A DNA stretch of 64,000 nt from Devosia oryziradicis (lineage in GTDB: Bacteria; Pseudomonadota; Alphaproteobacteria; Rhizobiales; Devosiaceae), in NCBI RefSeq assembly GCF_016698645.1, contig NZ_CP068047.1, positions 2,887,001 to 2,951,000 on the forward strand, written 5' to 3'. Each line of letters begins with the position of its first letter. Position 1 is the stretch's first letter. Shown one piece after another: positions 60,463-64,000 of this stretch. The position numbers and the translations under genes are program-made. The notes beneath the pieces were generated by a model. It did no database searches. It was not told where the DNA came from and saw only the letters and a program-made list of their open reading frames with translations.

Positions 60463-61944
60463 TCAGAGGCCGCCGCCCTCGGTCAGGTCCCTGACCTTCT
60501 GGGCGGCATCATCGGCGGCTTCCTCGACAGTCATCGCGCCGGTGAGGGCATTCTGCAGCATGTCGGGAATGATGATGTTCATGATCTCGGGCGTTTCAGG
60601 CAGCGTCGGGAACGGGACGCCGTAGGGCAGCATCGAGGTCGTGACGTCGAGGAACTTGATGGAGTCCAGGCGCTCCTTCATCCACTTGGTCTTGAAGCCA
60701 TTGAGGTTGCCAGGATTGGAGCCGGCATAGGCCATCTTCAGCGACCATTCGGGGCTGGTCCAGAAGCAGACCATCGCCTTGGCCGCCGCCTCGTCCACCT
60801 CGCCGCCCTCGACATATTCGGGGTTGAGGATGTGGATGTTGGAGCCGCCGAACACCACGGCACGGCGACCGTCCGGACCGGTCGGGACAAGGCCGTAGCG
60901 CATGTTGTCGATGACGGTCTGGGCCGTGTCCTTGTCGGCGCCGGTGGCCTTGGCCTGGAGGTCGAGCATCACGTTGTAGTCGGACGGATGGCTGATCATC
61001 ATGGCAAGCTGGCCGGCCAGGAACAGCGGCTGATTGTCGGCCTGCTGGTTGGTCAGGGCCGAGACCGGGACCGACTGATCGCGGACATACATGTCATAGG
61101 AGGCCTGGAGAGCACGCTTGCTCTCTTCACTGTCGAGGCGGACCTCGCCGTAAGTCGGGCTCGGATCGGCCTCGTCGAAGACGCCACCGCCATAGCCCCA
61201 GAGCTGCGGCATGAAGCGGTAAGGCGTGTTGCCGGCATTCTTGCGGGCGACCAGGCCGTAGCCTGATATGCCGAGCTTGTCGTGGATCTGCTTGGAGTAG
61301 GCGACCACATCATCCCAGGTCGCGGGCGGGGTTTCGGGATCAAGTCCGGCGCGCTCGAAGATGTCGGCATTCCAGATGAGCGCCATGGTCTCGTTGTTGG
61401 TGGGGATGCCGTAGGTCTTGCCTTCCCACATCACCGACTTCATGGCGCCTGGCCAGAAGTCCTCAGTCTTCCAGCCGACATCCTCGGGGCTCAGTTCCTG
61501 CAGGTAGCCCTTGGAAGCGAATTCGACGCCACCCAGGATCTGCAGGCGCACGACCATGGGGCCGGCATTGCCGAGCAGCGCGGTGCGGAACTTGTCGAGC
61601 AGGTCGTTGTAGGTCAGCGCCTGTTCCTGTAGGTCGATATTGGGATAGGTGGCGCGGAAGGCCTCGAAAAAGTCCTTGTAGTACTGGCGCAGCAGGTCGG
61701 GGTCGCCCTCGAAGACGCCTTGGTACCAGAAGGTCAGCTTGCCCTCGTAATCGAGCGGGGTGACGGCCCCGCACAGTTCGGCAGTATCGAATTCCTCGGT
61801 GCCGGCGATCGAACGGACATATTCAGGCGACCACTGGCTCAGGTCGACCGGGGGGGCCGCCTGCAAAGATGTCGACATGGTCGACGTCATGAGGGCAGCG
61901 ACGACAGCACCGCGCAGAACGGCACCGAATTTCAGGCTTGTCAT
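60463..61944 (-). CDS. Sugar ABC transporter substrate-binding protein
   Basis: Periplasmic receptor of 493 residues (UgpB/MalE-like family 1). Signal peptide about 1-29 (GAVLRGAVVAALMTSTMS, cleavage near LQAAPP). Regions such as GKLTFWYQGVFEGDPDLLRQ, GKTYGIPTNNETMALIWNADIFE and PATWDDVVAYSKQI belong to the family. It is the first gene of the operon and has a strong ribosome-binding site (GGAGGAATCA) before ATG 61944. A divergent GntR gene lies 161 bp away. Confidence 0.93.
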   Translation of the reverse strand: MTSLKFGAVLRGAVVAALMTSTMSTSLQAAPPVDLSQWSPEYVRSIAGTEEFDTAELCGAVTPLDYEGKLTFWYQGVFEGDPDLLRQYYKDFFEAFRATYPNIDLQEQALTYNDLLDKFRTALLGNAGPMVVRLQILGGVEFASKGYLQELSPEDVGWKTEDFWPGAMKSVMWEGKTYGIPTNNETMALIWNADIFERAGLDPETPPATWDDVVAYSKQIHDKLGISGYGLVARKNAGNTPYRFMPQLWGYGGGVFDEADPSPTYGEVRLDSEESKRALQASYDMYVRDQSVPVSALTNQQADNQPLFLAGQLAMMISHPSDYNVMLDLQAKATGADKDTAQTVIDNMRYGLVPTGPDGRRAVVFGGSNIHILNPEYVEGGEVDEAAAKAMVCFWTSPEWSLKMAYAGSNPGNLNGFKTKWMKERLDSIKFLDVTTSMLPYGVPFPTLPETPEIMNIIIPDMLQNALTGAMTVEEAADDAAQKVRDLTEGGGL

Positions 61945-62020
61945 TGATTCCTCCAGATTCCTCCTCCGCCATGCGGTTGCATGGTCGGGCCTCCTGGGGG
62001 CGGGCCGGCTTCGCGCTCTT

Positions 62021-62090
62021 ATGTACACCCCCGCTGGTGTCATACGCTTTCAGATCGCGAATTGCGTGTCAACACGTCAAGATCGTACAT
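62021..62090. promoter_or_regulatory. Repeated GTACAT half sites in the GntR/ABC divergent region
   Basis: ATGTACA (62021-62027) and CGTACAT (62084-62090) face each other 57 bp apart in the 161-bp divergent region. FCD-type GntR proteins often bind short dyads of the type GTnnnAC; these are candidates for its operator. A TTGACA (62076-62071 on the minus strand) could be a -35 box for the transporter operon, but no matching -10 at normal spacing is seen. Confidence 0.3.
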
Positions 62091-62105
62091 TGTTTGCGGG
62101 CGGCC

Positions 62106-62861
62106 ATGTATGCTATCAACCGGAAAACGCCGGATTGGGAGCGCGGTTTGGCCAGTACCAGCGAGTTCAAGATTTCCCCGCCCGAGGGCTTCGAGGAGAT
62201 CGATGTCTCAAGCCAAAGAGCGGTTTCGCTCTACGAGACCATTCGGGAAGACATTCTTTCGGGCCAGCTCAAGCCTAATGAGCGCCTGGTGGTGGCGGAC
62301 CTCGCGGAGCGGCTGGGGACATCGACCAACCCGGTGCGCGAGGCGCTGCAGATGCTGCGCGGGGAAGGCTATGTCGTGTTCTCCCCCAATCGCGGCGCGC
62401 GGGTGCGCCCGATCGACCACGACTTCGTCAGGAATATCTATGAGATCAGCGTGCTGATCGAGCCGGCCCTGACGCGCTGGTTCGTGGGCATGGCCACCGA
62501 AGCCGACATTGCCGAACTCGAGCGTATCCAAAGGTTGATCGAAGAGAACAATTTCGTCGACCCGGTGCTGCATAGCGGGCTCGACGTGCAGTTTCATACC
62601 GTCGTCTACCAGCGGCACTACAACCGGCACGCTGCCGAAATCTGGTGGAAGCACCGGCAGGTGCTGCGGGCCGTGACGCAACGCTTTCCCTATACGCTGG
62701 CGCGCCGCAGCCAGGTCATCCGCGAGCATCGCGAGCTGATCGAGATGGTCAAGGCGGGGGAAGCCGACAAGGCCGCGGACTGCGTTGCCCGCCATGTCGA
62801 GGCCTCGGGCCGGCATATCCTGGAGCAGATGCGGGCCTACAACGCCGCCAAGGCCGGGTAG
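62106..62861 (+). CDS. GntR family transcriptional regulator, FCD (FadR) subfamily
   Basis: About 251 residues. Winged helix (SLYETIREDILSGQLKPNER, LAERLGTSTNPVREALQML) and an all-helical FCD ligand-binding domain with the metal-type His residues (FHTVVYQRHYN, REHRELIEMV and CVARHVEASGRH). Sugar acids are common ligands of this subfamily. Start: ATG 62106, or TTG 62148 with GGGAG upstream, which would remove 14 residues. It is divergent from the sugar ABC operon and precedes a second enolase-superfamily gene by 47 bp, so it likely controls both. Confidence 0.9.
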   Translation: MYAINRKTPDWERGLASTSEFKISPPEGFEEIDVSSQRAVSLYETIREDILSGQLKPNERLVVADLAERLGTSTNPVREALQMLRGEGYVVFSPNRGARVRPIDHDFVRNIYEISVLIEPALTRWFVGMATEADIAELERIQRLIEENNFVDPVLHSGLDVQFHTVVYQRHYNRHAAEIWWKHRQVLRAVTQRFPYTLARRSQVIREHRELIEMVKAGEADKAADCVARHVEASGRHILEQMRAYNAAKAG

Positions 62862-62908
62862 ATCGCGGCGGACCAACCCTTACCAAGCTCACCGAAAAGG
62901 CAACACAG

Positions 62909-64000
62909 ATGAAAATCACGGGGGTCAAGCCGTGGCTGATCAAGTCCTCGGCGTCGTATTGGGGCGAGTTTCTGTTCGTGGAGGTGACGACGGACGGGGG
63001 TGTTTCCGGCTGGGGCGAGATCACCACCACGACCTTTGTCGCCAATCGGGCGCTATGCGTGATGCTGCGGCAGATCAGCAAGATCGTAGAGGGTGACGAC
63101 CCTGCCCAGATCGAGCGCATCTGGCACAAGGTGTTCCGCAACTTCACCTATATGGGCAGCCGCGGCGCCGCGGTGGAATGCGTGAGCGCGATCGACATCG
63201 CCCTCTGGGACATCAAGGGCAAGGTGCTGGGCCGGCCGATCTACGAACTGCTGGGCGGCCCGGTGCGCGACGACATCGAGCTCTACACGCATCCCGACCA
63301 GCGCAAGTTTACCAGCAAGGAAGGCGTGATCCAGGAGATCCGTGACATTGTCGCCTCGGGACACACCGCGCTCAAGTTCGACCCCTATGCCCAGCAGGGG
63401 CAGAAGGGCAAGAACGGCATCGCGCGGGAGCAGTCCGAGGGTTATCTCGAGGGCTCCATGACCCGAAAGGACGAGCGCGAGGCGGCCGAGCTGACGGCGC
63501 TGATCCGCGAGACCGCGGGGCCGGATATCGAAATCCTGATCGACGCGCATGGGCGCTTCGACGTGCCGACGGCCATCCGCCTCTGCAACTCACTGGAGGA
63601 GGCCGGCGACATCGACTGGTTCGAGGAGCCCTGCCCGCCCGAAAGCGTCAACGCCCTGCGGCAGGTGCGCGACAAGGTCAACGTGCCCATCTCCTGGGGC
63701 GAGCGCGGCCATACGAAATGGGACTTCGTGCCGATCCTCGAAAACCGGCTGGCCGACTACATCATGCCCGACGTGACGTGGACCGGCGGGATCACCGAAC
63801 TCAAGAAAATCTCGGCACTGTGCGAAGCCTACTACATCCCGGTTTCGCCGCACGACGCAGCCGGGCCGATCAACGTGGTGGCCGGCGCGCAGGTAATGAT
63901 GACCGTGCCGAATTTCTACAAGCTCGAAACCTCTGAATGGAACCTGAGCAAATACGACCACCTGATCGATAAGCCGCTCGACAATTCCGGCGGGAGGCTC
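62909..64000 (+). CDS. Second enolase-superfamily sugar acid dehydratase (partial, runs off right edge)
   Basis: The 364 residues seen start MKITGVKPWLIKSSASYWGE. The metal and base residues are Asp212 and His214 (IDAHGR), Glu239 (DWFEEP), Glu265 (SWGERG) and His315 (SPHDAAGP), a GalD-like layout with the same spacing as the dehydratase at 56.3 kb to within one residue. The overall sequence is clearly different from that paralogue. An insert around 160-190 (AQQGQKGKNG onward) adds a basic loop. Perhaps 15-25 residues lie outside the window. Confidence 0.9.
   Translation, partial: MKITGVKPWLIKSSASYWGEFLFVEVTTDGGVSGWGEITTTTFVANRALCVMLRQISKIVEGDDPAQIERIWHKVFRNFTYMGSRGAAVECVSAIDIALWDIKGKVLGRPIYELLGGPVRDDIELYTHPDQRKFTSKEGVIQEIRDIVASGHTALKFDPYAQQGQKGKNGIAREQSEGYLEGSMTRKDEREAAELTALIRETAGPDIEILIDAHGRFDVPTAIRLCNSLEEAGDIDWFEEPCPPESVNALRQVRDKVNVPISWGERGHTKWDFVPILENRLADYIMPDVTWTGGITELKKISALCEAYYIPVSPHDAAGPINVVAGAQVMMTVPNFYKLETSEWNLSKYDHLIDKPLDNSGGRL

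Overview
This 64 kb window is a stretch of high-GC chromosome that reads like an alphaproteobacterium of the order Hyphomicrobiales, probably near Devosia. That placement is an inference from the gene set: the very large NAD-dependent glutamate dehydrogenase, class II DAHP synthase, an HWE histidine kinase, a DUF2865 protein, a TIGR02281 aspartic protease and a PdhS/DivJ-like kinase. No rRNA, tRNA, CRISPR array, insertion sequence or prophage was seen. Gene density is about 90 percent and the strand switches often.

Layout. 1-5 kb: the 5' part of a sulfate permease gene (cysT, cut by the window edge); a two-gene unit of a cysteine-rich SufR-like regulator and a group III truncated haemoglobin, divergent from superoxide dismutase; a flavin reductase; a DUF6894 protein; and the sulfate-binding protein gene, which lies 3.2 kb from cysT. 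5-16 kb: NAD-glutamate dehydrogenase, a UvrD/Rep helicase, fructose-1,6-bisphosphatase, an AGE-family sugar epimerase, nadC and cysQ. 16-26 kb: a PadR-RND efflux operon, an ArsR-Atm1-type ABC exporter operon, and a LysM/Ig-like envelope protein that appears to start at CTG. 26-31 kb: an operon-like run cysS, two GFA-family genes, cimA and the LysM gene, then a cytochrome c'. 31-44 kb: FAH hydrolase, DUF2865 protein, gltX, nadE, a receiver protein tail-to-tail with an HWE kinase, DAHP synthase with an unusual upstream inverted repeat, gor, rpiA and a DUF2059 protein. 43-56 kb: L,D-transpeptidase, moaA, dienelactone hydrolase, ChbG-type deacetylase, VOC protein, Lrp regulator, secreted nuclease, a membrane kinase followed by an HD-GYP protein, cobT and cobS, aspartic protease, dusA.

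55.5-64 kb is the most coherent accessory locus. A divergent GntR/FCD regulator faces a sugar ABC transporter (binding protein, two permeases, ATPase). On one side the transporter genes are followed by a GalD-like enolase-superfamily dehydratase and an RraA-family protein. On the other side the regulator is followed by a second enolase-superfamily dehydratase, cut by the window end. I read it as an uptake and dehydration pathway for a sugar or sugar acid whose substrate is unknown.

Regulatory structure is visible in several places. There are two copies of one dispersed palindromic repeat family with compensating stem changes (2818-2879 and 9940-10053), a possible leaderless transcript for the SufR-like regulator, a mutually exclusive stem arrangement upstream of DAHP synthase, and many intrinsic terminators. 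No single strikingly novel system such as a defence island or biosynthetic cluster was found. The sugar-acid locus and the regulator-haemoglobin unit are the best candidates for follow-up.
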